A DNA stretch of 20,000 nucleotides, taken from Candidatus Methanovirga basalitermitum (GTDB taxonomy: Archaea > Methanobacteriota > Methanobacteria > Methanobacteriales > Methanobacteriaceae). Numbering within the stretch: position 1 is the stretch's first letter; every line of letters starts with the position of its first letter. Made by a program: the position numbers and the translations under genes. Below the pieces are notes generated by a model, which saw only the letters and a list, made by a program, of their open reading frames with translations, did no database searches and had not been told where the DNA came from. Location of the stretch: NCBI GenBank assembly GCA_031284445.1, contig JAISZW010000048.1, forward strand, positions 1-20,000, written 5' to 3'. Below are positions 13,981 through 20,000 of the stretch, piece by piece.

Positions 13981-14649
13981 TTAATCATCAAGAAAACCTA
14001 ATACTTCTTCAATTCTCAACATTTCTGGTCCTGATGTTTCTTGAGGGACTAAAGCTCCAAATGAATTGGCTAATGAACATGCACCAACAAGAACATTTCC
14101 TCTTCCAACAGTACCAGTATCAGCTGGAACTTTAAAGGTTTTTTCGATAAATTTAATTTCATCTTTTGATGTGTCCACATGGAGAAGAGCACCTTTGTTA
14201 GTAATATTGGCTAAAGATCCTACAATATTAAGACCTGCAATAGATTTTCTCTCTACATAAACATCTAAAATATCTTCAATAAGATTTATAGAATCATCAG
14301 AAAGTAATGGGCTAACAAAAGCTCCGTTGTCATTTGCAATAGCTATATTTCCTATTGCTGTGTATTTGCCTGGAAGTTTAATAACATTAATTCCAGCCTC
14401 TTCTAATAATTCAATTTCTCTATCAAATGTGTATGGAGAAACAATTAACCCGTTAGAATTACCTACTGCTAAGGCTCCTACTAAGTTACTTCCTGCAATA
14501 GAAGTTTTTATAATATCTATATTTAATACTTCTTTTAAAACTTCTTCCATTGATTCTTCAAGGTTTTTAGGAACAATTGCAACCTCATTAGTAACTAATA
14601 TGTAGACACCTAAATTAGGACTTCCCATGAGGTCAATTCTTTTAAGCAT
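13981..14649 (-). CDS. eif6: Translation initiation factor 6
   Basis: aIF6/eIF6 binds the large subunit at L23/L24 and keeps it from joining the small subunit until maturation is complete. The 222-residue length is typical. The pentein fold (five quasi-identical repeats of about 45 residues) shows in recurring blocks of the form 'xG-xLxx-NxxGxLV': SNLVGALAVGNSNGLIVSP, IAIANDNGAFVSPLLSD, GLNIVGSLANITNKGALLHVD and VLVGACSLANSFGALVPQET. The ATG at 14649 follows AGGAG in the 36-bp gap after the rpl31e stop. Confidence 0.96.
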   Translation of the reverse strand: MLKRIDLMGSPNLGVYILVTNEVAIVPKNLEESMEEVLKEVLNIDIIKTSIAGSNLVGALAVGNSNGLIVSPYTFDREIELLEEAGINVIKLPGKYTAIGNIAIANDNGAFVSPLLSDDSINLIEDILDVYVERKSIAGLNIVGSLANITNKGALLHVDTSKDEIKFIEKTFKVPADTGTVGRGNVLVGACSLANSFGALVPQETSGPEMLRIEEVLGFLDD

Positions 14650-14685
14650 TAATATTTGTCTCCTTTTTTAATTTAATTAATTATA

Positions 14686-14934
14686 TTAGTTTTCTTCTAA
14701 TTCAGCTTCAACTATGCCATTAGTATTTTTAAAAGCTTTGACTTTAATTTTTGAAGGTATTTTCTGAATACTTCTTTCCCAGATTTTCTCATTAATTTTT
14801 GCATCAAGTTTGACTTTTTCAGCTTTCATATGTTTTTTTAAGAAGTTTTGAACTTCCCTAATAGCTCTTGGTGCTCTTATAGTCCTTTGAACATTTTTAA
14901 CTTTCCTAAGTGGTATTGTATATACTCTTTCCAT
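14686..14934 (-). CDS. rpl31e: Large-subunit ribosomal protein L31e
   Basis: The product is 82 residues, starting MERVYTIPLRKVKNVQRTIR. A frame three codons longer exists (GTG at 14943), but the ribosome site GGAGTG overlaps it and stands the right distance from the ATG at 14934. Family features are ERVYTIPLR at the start, the basic RAPRAIREVQNFLKKHMKAEKVKLDAKINEKIWERSI core, of which the 'N-x-x-I-W-x-R-G/S' motif near residue 55 is diagnostic, and the acidic tail VEAELEEN. In related archaea L31e follows L39e directly; here a methyltransferase gene intervenes, ending 29 bp upstream. Confidence 0.95.
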   Translation of the reverse strand: MERVYTIPLRKVKNVQRTIRAPRAIREVQNFLKKHMKAEKVKLDAKINEKIWERSIQKIPSKIKVKAFKNTNGIVEAELEEN

Positions 14935-14963
14935 TTTAAACACTCCTTGAATAAATCATTTTT

Positions 14964-15683
14964 TTAATTATTCAAATCTTCTGAATTTTGCAAATCATTG
15001 ATCTTGTAGAGATATAAATATCTATCTGTTAGATATCCGTCGTTATTTTCTTTAATTTTCAATAATGGTTCTCCTAATAAGAATGGCTTTTTAAGTAAAT
15101 TTATTGGCATAAAGCCTCCAAGTGAGATATCCCAATTTCTTATAGTTTTAGGATATGAACCAATAAGTAAATACTTGGATTTACTTTTCTTGAAACTGTC
15201 TAAAACATCAAAAATATCAGATGTTGGTAAATGTTGTAATAAGTCTCGACATAATATTAAATCAACTTTAGGTAGTGTATCAAATCTAACATCCATTTTT
15301 TTAAACTTAATGTGGGGTTTACTGTAGTATTTTGTATTATCTTCAATTAAATCTTTAACAATATCAACACCTAAATAATCAATATTATCCAAATTTAAAG
15401 TTTTCATCCAGTTAAAATCTCCACAAGGAGCATCTAATAAACTTTTTATTTTATACTTCTGAAATAATTGGGGAAGTAATTCTCGAATTTTAGATGTTTT
15501 AATTAGCTCTGATCCAGGTCTAGATTTACTTTCAAAACTACCAAAAATATTCTTTTCATAAATTTTTGCAAATGATATTGGTTGAGTTCTATTTTTTTCA
15601 TTAAGAAAACTCCTAAGCAATCTAAATATTTGGGTAGGGAGATAATTTTCAAATAAATAGTAAATTTTTTTTTGGGTTTTCAT
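14964..15683 (-). CDS. Class I SAM-dependent methyltransferase of bacterial type
   Basis: The 239-residue protein has a Rossmann methyltransferase core: motif I SLLDAPCGDFNWMK (about 81-94), the acidic residue after strand 2 (DYLGVDIV, Asp 107), KFKKMDVRFDTLP (strand 3) and DLILCRDLLQHLP (141-153, motif IV and V region). The entry FGSFESKSRPGSEL and the later WDISLGG...PINL...KPFLL match a methyltransferase family that I know mainly from bacteria and often beside glycan genes; the substrate is unknown. It sits between rpl39e and rpl31e, which are normally adjacent, so it is probably a late insertion. It has its own strong ribosome site (GGGGGAG, 8 nt before the ATG) and a 156-bp leader region with TATA-like stretches. 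Confidence 0.85.
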   Translation of the reverse strand: MKTQKKIYYLFENYLPTQIFRLLRSFLNEKNRTQPISFAKIYEKNIFGSFESKSRPGSELIKTSKIRELLPQLFQKYKIKSLLDAPCGDFNWMKTLNLDNIDYLGVDIVKDLIEDNTKYYSKPHIKFKKMDVRFDTLPKVDLILCRDLLQHLPTSDIFDVLDSFKKSKSKYLLIGSYPKTIRNWDISLGGFMPINLLKKPFLLGEPLLKIKENNDGYLTDRYLYLYKINDLQNSEDLNN

Positions 15684-15839
15684 CTCTCTCCCCCTTAATT
15701 GTTTTATTAGTTCGTATAATCATTTTAAAACAACCATATAGAATCATTTAATTTTTTTAAGCAATATAGAATGCATTAACTAACTTAAGACATTGTATTA
15801 TTATTAACAATTAATTTAAAACTAAAATCTTTAAAGAAT

Positions 15840-15995
15840 TCATACTTTAAGACTATTTCTTCTCCAATGTCTTGGTTTATGTTTATATTTAACATTACGG
15901 CTAGTTTTAACTACTGCCCATACTGGAACTCTTCTATTTTGTTTGTAAGCTTTTGCTAATCTTAATTTTTTACCTAATGGTTTATTTCTACTCAT
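15840..15995 (-). CDS. rpl39e: Large-subunit ribosomal protein L39e
   Basis: A 51-residue, strongly basic protein reading MSRNKPLGKKLRLAKAYKQN and then RRVPVWAVVKTSRNVKYKHK and PRHWRRNSLKV. It lines the nascent-chain exit tunnel of archaeal and eukaryotic ribosomes. The full length and the P-V-W-x-x-x-K-T and RxHWRRxxLK motifs leave no doubt. The start is fixed by GGTGATT ending 3 nt before the ATG; this ribosome site overlaps the end of the upstream PP-loop gene, whose stop codon is at 16000-16002, so translation is likely coupled. In the usual archaeal order rpl31e would follow at once. Confidence 0.97.
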   Translation of the reverse strand: MSRNKPLGKKLRLAKAYKQNRRVPVWAVVKTSRNVKYKHKPRHWRRNSLKV

Positions 15996-15999
15996 TTAA

Positions 16000-16590
16000 T
16001 CACCTATTTTTAAATCCAACAACTCTTGTCTGATAATGCTCTGGGAAGATTTCAGAGGATTTAAAACCCCTCTCATCAATTAAATATCTAATTTCAACCT
16101 CATAATCAGAACTATTTTTTCTATTACTTTTTTCTTTCCTAAACTCAAAGAATTTATTAACGATGAGATCGATAGTTTTATAACCAAAACTATCCAAATT
16201 AAGATAATGAATATTTTTCCTATCTTCTAAACTTTTAATTTCATTTTTAGTCATTTTAGGAACTTTATCATCTCTTCTGGTTCCATCAGCGATTATATCA
16301 TATTTTAAATCAGATAAATTTTCAATTACCTCTTTATGAACATAATCCATACCATTGTTTGGGAAACCATCTTTAATGATTATATCAACTCCCTTCTCAA
16401 GAATTTCTTTATCTAGTTCTAAGATACTAAAATCAAAGCATAATGATTTTGCAGAAATCATAGCAGGGATGTATGATTTTAAAACTCCAAAGTTAACATT
16501 TATTAATTTAGGATTAAATCCTATTTTTTTTAGGATAATAGCTATTAAAGAACTATCTTTACCACCACTATATAATACAGCAGTATTCAT
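16000..16590 (-). CDS. PP-loop superfamily ATPase (COG1365-like)
   Basis: The 196-residue protein has the PP-loop SGGKDSS at residues 8-14 after strand MNTAVLY, the signature of ATP-pyrophosphatases that adenylate a substrate (tRNA thiolases, NAD and GMP synthetases and others). A second typical piece is DIIADGTRRDDKVPKM (about 96-111), where the family often carries the G-[TS]-xxDD motif. It resembles the archaeal group placed in COG1365, whose members often sit in this ribosomal cluster; RNA or protein modification is a guess from context. No zinc-binding CxxC pairs as in tRNA thiolases are seen. The start ATG (16590) has GTGATT just upstream. It overlaps the rpl39e ribosome site. Confidence 0.85.
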   Translation of the reverse strand: MNTAVLYSGGKDSSLIAIILKKIGFNPKLINVNFGVLKSYIPAMISAKSLCFDFSILELDKEILEKGVDIIIKDGFPNNGMDYVHKEVIENLSDLKYDIIADGTRRDDKVPKMTKNEIKSLEDRKNIHYLNLDSFGYKTIDLIVNKFFEFRKEKSNRKNSSDYEVEIRYLIDERGFKSSEIFPEHYQTRVVGFKNR

Positions 16591-16630
16591 TAAATCACAT
16601 TTACTTACTTAGTAATAGTAGCATTTTCTA

Positions 16631-16954
16631 TTATTTTCTTCTTATGTTAATTTCTCTTTTCTTACCAGAAACTCTTTTTAAAAGATCTTTAAGTTGATCA
16701 TCACTTATTTTATTTTTAACAGCACTAGACTGAGCAAGTTGAATTAATTGTAATTCAATCTGATTAACAAAATCAGATTTGGTTAATCTTAGGTTGTTTA
16801 GTCTATCTCGAGCTTCAGGAGTTAATATTTGAATCATCACTTGTTTTTTTTGCATTTCTAATTCTTGCTGCATTTTTTCCTGATTTTCAGTAGCTATAGC
16901 TTGCTGTTGCAACTCTGCCATTCTTTTCTGTCTCAATTCATCAAGATCGGTAAT
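16631..16954 (-). CDS. PDCD5/TFAR19-family DNA-binding protein (probable ATT start)
   Basis: The protein has an unstructured basic N-terminus, a Gln-rich helix (ELQQQAIATENQEKMQQELEMQKKQ in outline) and the three-helix core ILTPEARDRLNNLRLTK, QIELQLIQLAQ and LKDLLKRVSGKKREI typical of archaeal PDCD5. The exact function is unknown; family members bind DNA and sit in ribosomal clusters. The start is a problem: no ATG, GTG or TTG fits the family N-terminus. ATT at 16954 gives (M)TDLDELRQKRMAEL, the expected beginning, and lies 9 nt after AGGAG (16964-16968); an in-frame TAG stands just before. The only standard alternative is TTG at 16936, which has no ribosome site and loses the conserved first residues. 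Confidence 0.82.
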   Translation of the reverse strand: MTDLDELRQKRMAELQQQAIATENQEKMQQELEMQKKQVMIQILTPEARDRLNNLRLTKSDFVNQIELQLIQLAQSSAVKNKISDDQLKDLLKRVSGKKREINIRRK

Positions 16955-17025
16955 GTTATCACTCTCCTAAATTAGCATTAAATACATTTGCTCTTGTTAA
17001 GTATGTTATTATCGATGAGATGATT

Positions 17026-17472
17026 TCAAGTTTGATATTTTTCGAGTTTTGGAATATCTTTAATTACCTCTGTGGATGATTTATCTAAGAAAGACATACC
17101 TTGAGGAGTAATAACTCTTCCACTTTCAACTTTTTTAACATAACCTGCTTCTTCTAACTGGTGTAATACCTCACGAATAATGGATCCACTTCCTTTTCTA
17201 AATTTTTCAGGGTTAACACCGTTGTCTTTCTTTCCACCGTAGAATGTTCTAAGACTGCTGACTCCAACAGGACCATCAATATAAATTCTTCTTAATACAG
17301 CTGCACATCTTATATACCACCAATCAATACTGTCTGGCTTTCTTTCTTTGTGAACACCTGTTTTAACAAAATTACTCCATTCAGGAGCTTTAATTTTATC
17401 ATTTTTATTATAAAAATCATCTGAAACATGCTTTATTAATAGATCTGCAGGGACATCGTATACTGTAACCAT
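17026..17472 (-). CDS. rps19e: Small-subunit ribosomal protein S19e
   Basis: The 148-residue small-subunit protein, present in archaea and eukaryotes, is needed for 40S maturation in the latter. Recognised by MVTVYDVPADLLIKHVSDDF, APEWSNFVKTGVHKE, DWWYIRCAAVLRRIYIDGPVGV and YGGKKDNGVNPEKFRKGSGSIIREVLHQLEEAGYV, of which the W-[YW]-x-R-xAA-xLR-x-[IV]-Y motif and the GG-x-x-N-G-V-x-P-x-x-F block are diagnostic. The ATG at 17472 follows AAGGAGAAG. It is separated from the upstream yhbY-like gene by 220 bp holding the TTATAG-ended element, so it may now have its own promoter rather than depend on rnp4-yhbY read-through. Confidence 0.96.
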   Translation of the reverse strand: MVTVYDVPADLLIKHVSDDFYNKNDKIKAPEWSNFVKTGVHKERKPDSIDWWYIRCAAVLRRIYIDGPVGVSSLRTFYGGKKDNGVNPEKFRKGSGSIIREVLHQLEEAGYVKKVESGRVITPQGMSFLDKSSTEVIKDIPKLEKYQT

Positions 17473-17514
17473 ATTAATTCTTCTCCTTCATTGTCTTTTG
17501 AGATATAGTTTTCT

Positions 17515-17524
17515 ATTTATAGTA
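17515..17524 (-). promoter_or_regulatory. Putative TATA box of rps19e at the repeat end
   Basis: Minus-strand TACTATAAAT lies about 43-52 bp upstream of the rps19e ATG. A start about 25 bp downstream would leave a leader of roughly 20 nt holding the AAGGAG site. The box spans the terminus of the 17517-17612 element and matches the nop5 box at 2146-2155 except for two bases at most. Confidence 0.45.
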
Positions 17525-17612
17525 AAAAACTTAATTTTTTACACTAAATTTCCTGATTTATTTATTAATGATTTGATAGTTTTAATGCTAAAAATTTGGT
17601 GCTATGCTATAA
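17517..17612. repeat. TTATAG-ended miniature element, short copy
   Basis: A 96-bp stretch starting TTATAG and ending CTATAA. Inverted-repeat ends are imperfect over about 30 bp (TTATAG... ACACTAAA against TTATAG... AGCATTAAA). It corresponds to the two outer parts of the 231-bp element at 2148-2378, without that copy's inner 140 bp. It separates yhbY from rps19e, genes that are close together in related archaeal clusters. No coding capacity. Confidence 0.55.
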
Positions 17613-17692
17613 TAGAATAATAATTATTTATTAAAGTATATAAATTAAATTATTAAAATGAGTATAAAATAATTAATTAGATATTTTATATT

Positions 17693-17947
17693 TCAAAAGT
17701 AATTGTTATTTTTTTTGTTATTTTTTTTATAAATAACTGCAACATTGCCTCTTAAATCAACAATTTTTGATTTTGTTTTTGTAGCAATGTTATTAATATA
17801 AGTTTCTTTTTCATGTGCAATCCCTTTAGCAAATCGTAACTTCACGACTTCATGGGATTTTAACTGGCGAATTATTTCTTCAAACACATTTTCATTAACA
17901 CCAGTTTTACCTATGTTAATTGTTATTGTGGAGAGAGCTTTATTCAT
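17693..17947 (-). CDS. YhbY/CRM-domain RNA-binding protein
   Basis: An 84-residue stand-alone CRM domain (the YhbY fold, IF3-C-like), which binds RNA; bacterial YhbY associates with pre-50S particles. Landmarks are STITINIGKTGVNENVFEEI, where INIGK-x-G-[VL] is the family motif, then LKSHEVVKLRFAKG (helix plus strand) and VDLRGNVAVIYKKN, where the [LI]-x-G-xxxV-[LIV]-Y ending is typical. The tail is Asn/Lys-rich. Its start ATG overlaps the rnp4 stop by one base (TAATG), so translation is coupled with the RNase P subunit gene. The usual next gene, rps19e, is pushed 220 bp away by the miniature element. Confidence 0.88.
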   Translation of the reverse strand: MNKALSTITINIGKTGVNENVFEEIIRQLKSHEVVKLRFAKGIAHEKETYINNIATKTKSKIVDLRGNVAVIYKKNNKKNNNYF

Positions 17948-18318
17948 TAGTTTTTTTTTTTGTTAATGTAAGCATTAATTTTTGATCTCCTTTTCAACTT
18001 CTTCTCTTTCTTGTAAGGAATTATCATGACATTATTACATTCATGACATTTAATATGTACTTCACTTGAAACTAAACGGACATTAGAGTTTTCACCAAGA
18101 AGTAAAAAATTGTAACAAGTTTTACAATAGCTACGATTCCATTTTTTAGGGATTTTAATGTTGTATTTTTTTGAAATGTTCCTTGCTAACTCAACATATC
18201 TGTGTGATCTTGAGGAATTTTTTGAAAATTCTTTCATTGCCAAATTAAATAGAATGTCTACACGTTCTTTAGCTATATCTCTCATCCACTTAGGTTTTTT
18301 ACTTCCTCTCGCCAACAT
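17947..18318 (-). CDS. rnp4: RNase P protein component 4 (Rpp21/Rpr2)
   Basis: Rnp4 pairs with Rnp1 (Rpp29) or Rpp30-Pop5 partners in archaeal RNase P, which removes the 5' leader of pre-tRNA. The 123-residue protein has the expected two parts: N-terminal helices (AKERVDILFNLAMKEF, SHRYVELARNISKKY with the R-[YS]-[VL]-x-LAR motif) and a zinc ribbon with Cys pairs YCKTC and, further on, KCHECN. The lysine-rich tail is normal. The start ATG (18318) has GAGGT 6 nt upstream and a TATA box about 40 bp upstream, so this is the first gene of the long minus-strand cluster. Confidence 0.93.
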   Translation of the reverse strand: MLARGSKKPKWMRDIAKERVDILFNLAMKEFSKNSSRSHRYVELARNISKKYNIKIPKKWNRSYCKTCYNFLLLGENSNVRLVSSEVHIKCHECNNVMIIPYKKEKKLKRRSKINAYINKKKN

Positions 18319-18351
18319 TAAACCTCTTCAAGTTTTAAGAACGATTATTAG

Positions 18352-18362
18352 TTAATATATAA
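18352..18362 (-). promoter_or_regulatory. TATA box of the rnp4-ftsY cluster
   Basis: Minus-strand TTATATATTAA lies about 35-44 bp upstream of the rnp4 ATG. A start about 25 bp downstream leaves a short leader with the GAGGT ribosome site. It is the likely main promoter for the 6.5-kb cluster down to ftsY. Confidence 0.5.
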
Positions 18363-18443
18363 TAATAGATTAACATATTTGTAAATAAACAGTACCGATC
18401 TATTAATTTTGATACTATATTTCTATATTGTTATAATAACAGA

Positions 18444-18540
18444 GAGTGTAAAAAAAGTGTGGAGTTATTTGGAAAAATTTACTTTTATTTATAAATTAAG
18501 GTATGAAAATTTTAGAAAAACTCTACAAAAATTTACACTC
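18444..18540. mobile_element. 97-bp inverted-repeat miniature element
   Basis: The ends read GAGTGTAAAAAAAGTGTGGA and, complemented from the right, GAGTGTAAATTTTTGTAGAG; both continue in GAGTT-T. About 17 of 22 bases match, which makes imperfect terminal inverted repeats. The inside is AT-rich without a frame. A related end is seen at 9544-9566 (GAGGGTGTAAAAAATGAG on the minus strand), so a larger element with such ends probably exists in the genome. No target duplication is obvious. Confidence 0.5.
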
Positions 18541-18873
18541 CCATTAGAGAGCATATATACTTTTATATCTTAAAAATATGTAAAACTTTACTTAACTAAA
18601 TATGAAATTAAATCATTATTTTTAAAATTTGGATATTTAATATACTATAAAAATTCAAAATAATAATAATATCAAAATAATAATAATAAATGGAATGGAA
18701 ATAGTTGAGAAATGGCAAAACCAAAGATTATTTGATGTTGAAACTGGGATTAAGCTGACAATTTAAACTCTGATTAACTATTATTTTTTTGATTATAGGT
18801 TTTATAGAAGATTATAGTTTACAGGATCACATATAGACTTATATATTATATAGGAACATTATCTATAGGAATA
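18541..18873. other. Gene-free stretch with a 17-bp tandem repeat and a possible micro-ORF
   Basis: A perfect 17-bp tandem repeat (TCAAAATAATAATAATA, 18655-18671 and 18672-18688) is followed by a short frame 18695-18766 reading MEIVEKWQNQRLFDVETGIK and then LTI. That peptide looks protein-like but has no ribosome site and is probably a scrap of a lost gene. Nothing else is seen. Confidence 0.45.
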
Positions 18874-19128
18874 TTATCCAAACATTAAATCAACACCACT
18901 AACATCTGTATATATAGGTATTTTCTCCTTTATTAGATATTGTTTGAATCCTTCATCCTTAATATATTTAAAATAGGATTCTCTATCTCATCAAATCCAT
19001 TGATTAAGACTTCCAGCTTCTTATCTTTCAGTATTCTTTGTTCTTGGATTAGGGTGATTACAATAACCTTTATTTGGATCTGAATGATCATAGTAACTGT
19101 ATGGTAAGAAATCTTTCTCTCTAAACAT
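18874..19128 (-). pseudogene. Broken gene of unknown family (two compensating frameshifts)
   Basis: From ATG 19128 the minus strand reads MFREKDFLPYSYYDHSDPNK, then GYCNHPNPRTKNTER and a stop. In a second frame it continues QRILKDKKLEVLINGFDEIE. It then returns to the first frame as SYFKYIKDEGFKQYLIKEK and IPIYTDVSGVDLMFG, ending with TAA at 18874-18876. The change of frame and return, each at a plausible joint, points to two single-base indels in a once continuous protein of about 84 residues. I do not recognise it. Palindromic sites at 19141-19197 lie just upstream and may be its old control region. Confidence 0.4.
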
Positions 19129-19140
19129 GATTACCACTCG

Positions 19141-19197
19141 TATTTAATAATAAGAGAGAACATTATTAAATAATAGATATTATTTTAAAAATATCTA
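19141..19197. promoter_or_regulatory. Two adjacent palindromes upstream of the broken gene
   Basis: TATTTAATAAT (19141-19151) and ATTATTAAATA (19162-19172) form a perfect 11-bp inverted repeat with a 10-nt loop. Two bases on, TAGATATT (19174-19181) and AATATCTA (19190-19197) form a perfect 8-bp one with an 8-nt loop. They start 13 bp before the minus-strand ATG at 19128. They could be operators or leader hairpins. Confidence 0.4.
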
Positions 19198-19322
19198 ATA
19201 TAACAACTTTAGTTTAGTAAAAAACAATAAAAAATTATAATTACAAGAAAGATAATAACAAAACTTTGGTTTTTTCTATTTATAAAGTTTTTGCTATATA
19301 ACGACTTTTTTATAATAATTAA

Positions 19323-19416
19323 ATGCATATATATAAATATCTATTATCTGTTATGCATGATAAAAATATGTGCATGATAAAAATATGCATCAGTTCTTTA
19401 AATTTAATTTAAAGAA
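19323..19416. repeat. Cluster of ATGCAT sites, a 17-bp tandem repeat and a palindrome
   Basis: ATGCAT occurs at 19323, 19353 and 19385, about three helical turns apart. Between them TGCATGATAAAAATATG is repeated exactly in tandem (19354-19370, 19371-19387). A perfect palindrome TTCTTTAAAT-TTA-ATTTAAAGAA follows at 19394-19416. No gene overlaps. The rest of 19198-19570 is plain AT-rich sequence. Confidence 0.5.
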
Positions 19417-19604
19417 TCTTTATTATATTAATTATTAAGCTATTAGTAAACTATTGTTGAAAATGAGATAATAAAAAAGATTTTATCTAAAAAATTTTGT
19501 TAAAAAAATATTTAATTGAAATCATTGACTTTAAAAAAAATCATCATTGATTTTAGAAAAAATAATGCATTTCTTCATCTTTTTGCAACTTTTTCTGTTT
19601 TGTT

Positions 19605-19904
19605 TTGTTATTGTTGATGTTATGGGTGTTGTTTGTGCCTTATGTTTTTGGCGTTGATTGGAGTTATGATGTTATATTCTACATTTTTACTATGATAATT
19701 ATTTTTATTCTGCATGAGGCTAAATTATTATTTTCATATCTTATTATGCATGTTTTTATTAATAAATCTGATCATTGGTCTATTAATGTTAATGATTTGA
19801 TTTATCATTTAATTTTGAGTAATGATATTATTCCATGTTTTAAATTAACTAACATGTGTTTTGTAATTTATGTGAGAACTCAATATCCATATATTGATGT
19901 TTGA
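19605..19904 (+). pseudogene. Possible fragment of a membrane or surface protein
   Basis: A 99-codon frame begins at TTG 19605 with a hydrophobic signal-like stretch (LLLMLWVLFVPYVFGVDWSYD), followed by another hydrophobic segment and then by sequence without a clear domain. There is no ribosome site. A second frame opening with ATG at 19566 (MHFFIFLQLFLFCFVIV) runs into this one and stops at about 19660, as if a secretion signal had been frameshifted. It may be the start of a decayed surface protein, or chance in AT-rich DNA. After 19904 nothing is seen up to the window end. Confidence 0.22.
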
Positions 19905-20000
19905 TGTTGGTTTTGGTAGATGTGGTGATATTTAGTTTATTTCGTTATGTCTTAATGCTCACATTTATTTAATAAAGTTACAATAAGATTCGGTATATGA

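Noticed and set aside
13981..14649. Plus-strand frames opposite eif6
   Set aside because: eIF6 is full-length and well conserved on the minus strand; the opposite frames are side effects of its codon use.
1..20000. tRNA genes
   Set aside because: No T-arm (GGTTCGAATCC-type) with matching acceptor stem was found on either strand by eye; a covariance search could still find one.

Overview
The window is AT-rich archaeal DNA from the order Methanobacteriales, most like Methanobrevibacter. The evidence is sulfopyruvate decarboxylase (coenzyme M biosynthesis), the archaeal Nop5, PDCD5, L39e, S19e, eIF6, prefoldin and RNase P genes, an adhesin-like beta-helix fragment, and GGAGGT/GGTGAT ribosome sites with TATA-type promoters. 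Species is not determined.

Layout. (1) 1-2430: a transposase 3' end, then comE and nop5 on the minus strand, then a short TTATAG-ended element directly over the nop5 promoter. A second, decayed copy of the same transposase end lies in inverted orientation beyond it. (2) 2430-4680: a graveyard of elements. It holds a frameshifted cysteine-rich micro-gene, the 3' end of a group II intron (maturase tail, a 34-nt domain V and a domain VI) on the minus strand, a truncated adhesin gene, and an IS200/IS605-type end whose RNA resembles the 3' half of a TnpB guide (omega) RNA. (3) 4693-7085: a zinc-ribbon micro-protein and an unknown protein (plus strand), converging on a radical SAM/helix-hairpin-helix protein and a pyruvate-kinase-C-like protein (minus strand). 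(4) 7120-9650: 2.5 kb without an intact gene, mostly a decayed 1.9 kb insertion sequence with 14-bp inverted ends. Its dead transposase carries two copies of a 27-nt palindromic insert. (5) 9651-11040: cutA and a flippase-like membrane protein. (6) 11212-18318: a long minus-strand information-processing cluster. In transcription order it runs rnp4, yhbY-like, rps19e, pdcd5, a PP-loop ATPase, rpl39e, a methyltransferase, rpl31e, eif6, rplX, pfdA, ftsY, followed by hisE and a small membrane protein. (7) 18319-20000: mostly non-coding, with a 97-bp inverted-repeat element, a broken minus-strand gene, and clusters of palindromes and short tandem repeats.

How the genes work together. The minus-strand cluster links tRNA 5' processing, ribosome assembly, 60S subunit release (eIF6), chaperoning of nascent protein and membrane targeting (FtsY). 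Two things disturb this otherwise conserved archaeal order. A small mobile element sits between yhbY and rps19e and may supply a new promoter. A methyltransferase of bacterial type sits between rpl39e and rpl31e.

I see no complete unknown defence or regulatory system. The most interesting signals are the group II intron remnant, the orphan omega-RNA-like structure at a gene leader, the 27-nt palindromic inserts, and the TTATAG elements at two housekeeping promoters. No tRNA, rRNA or CRISPR array was seen.
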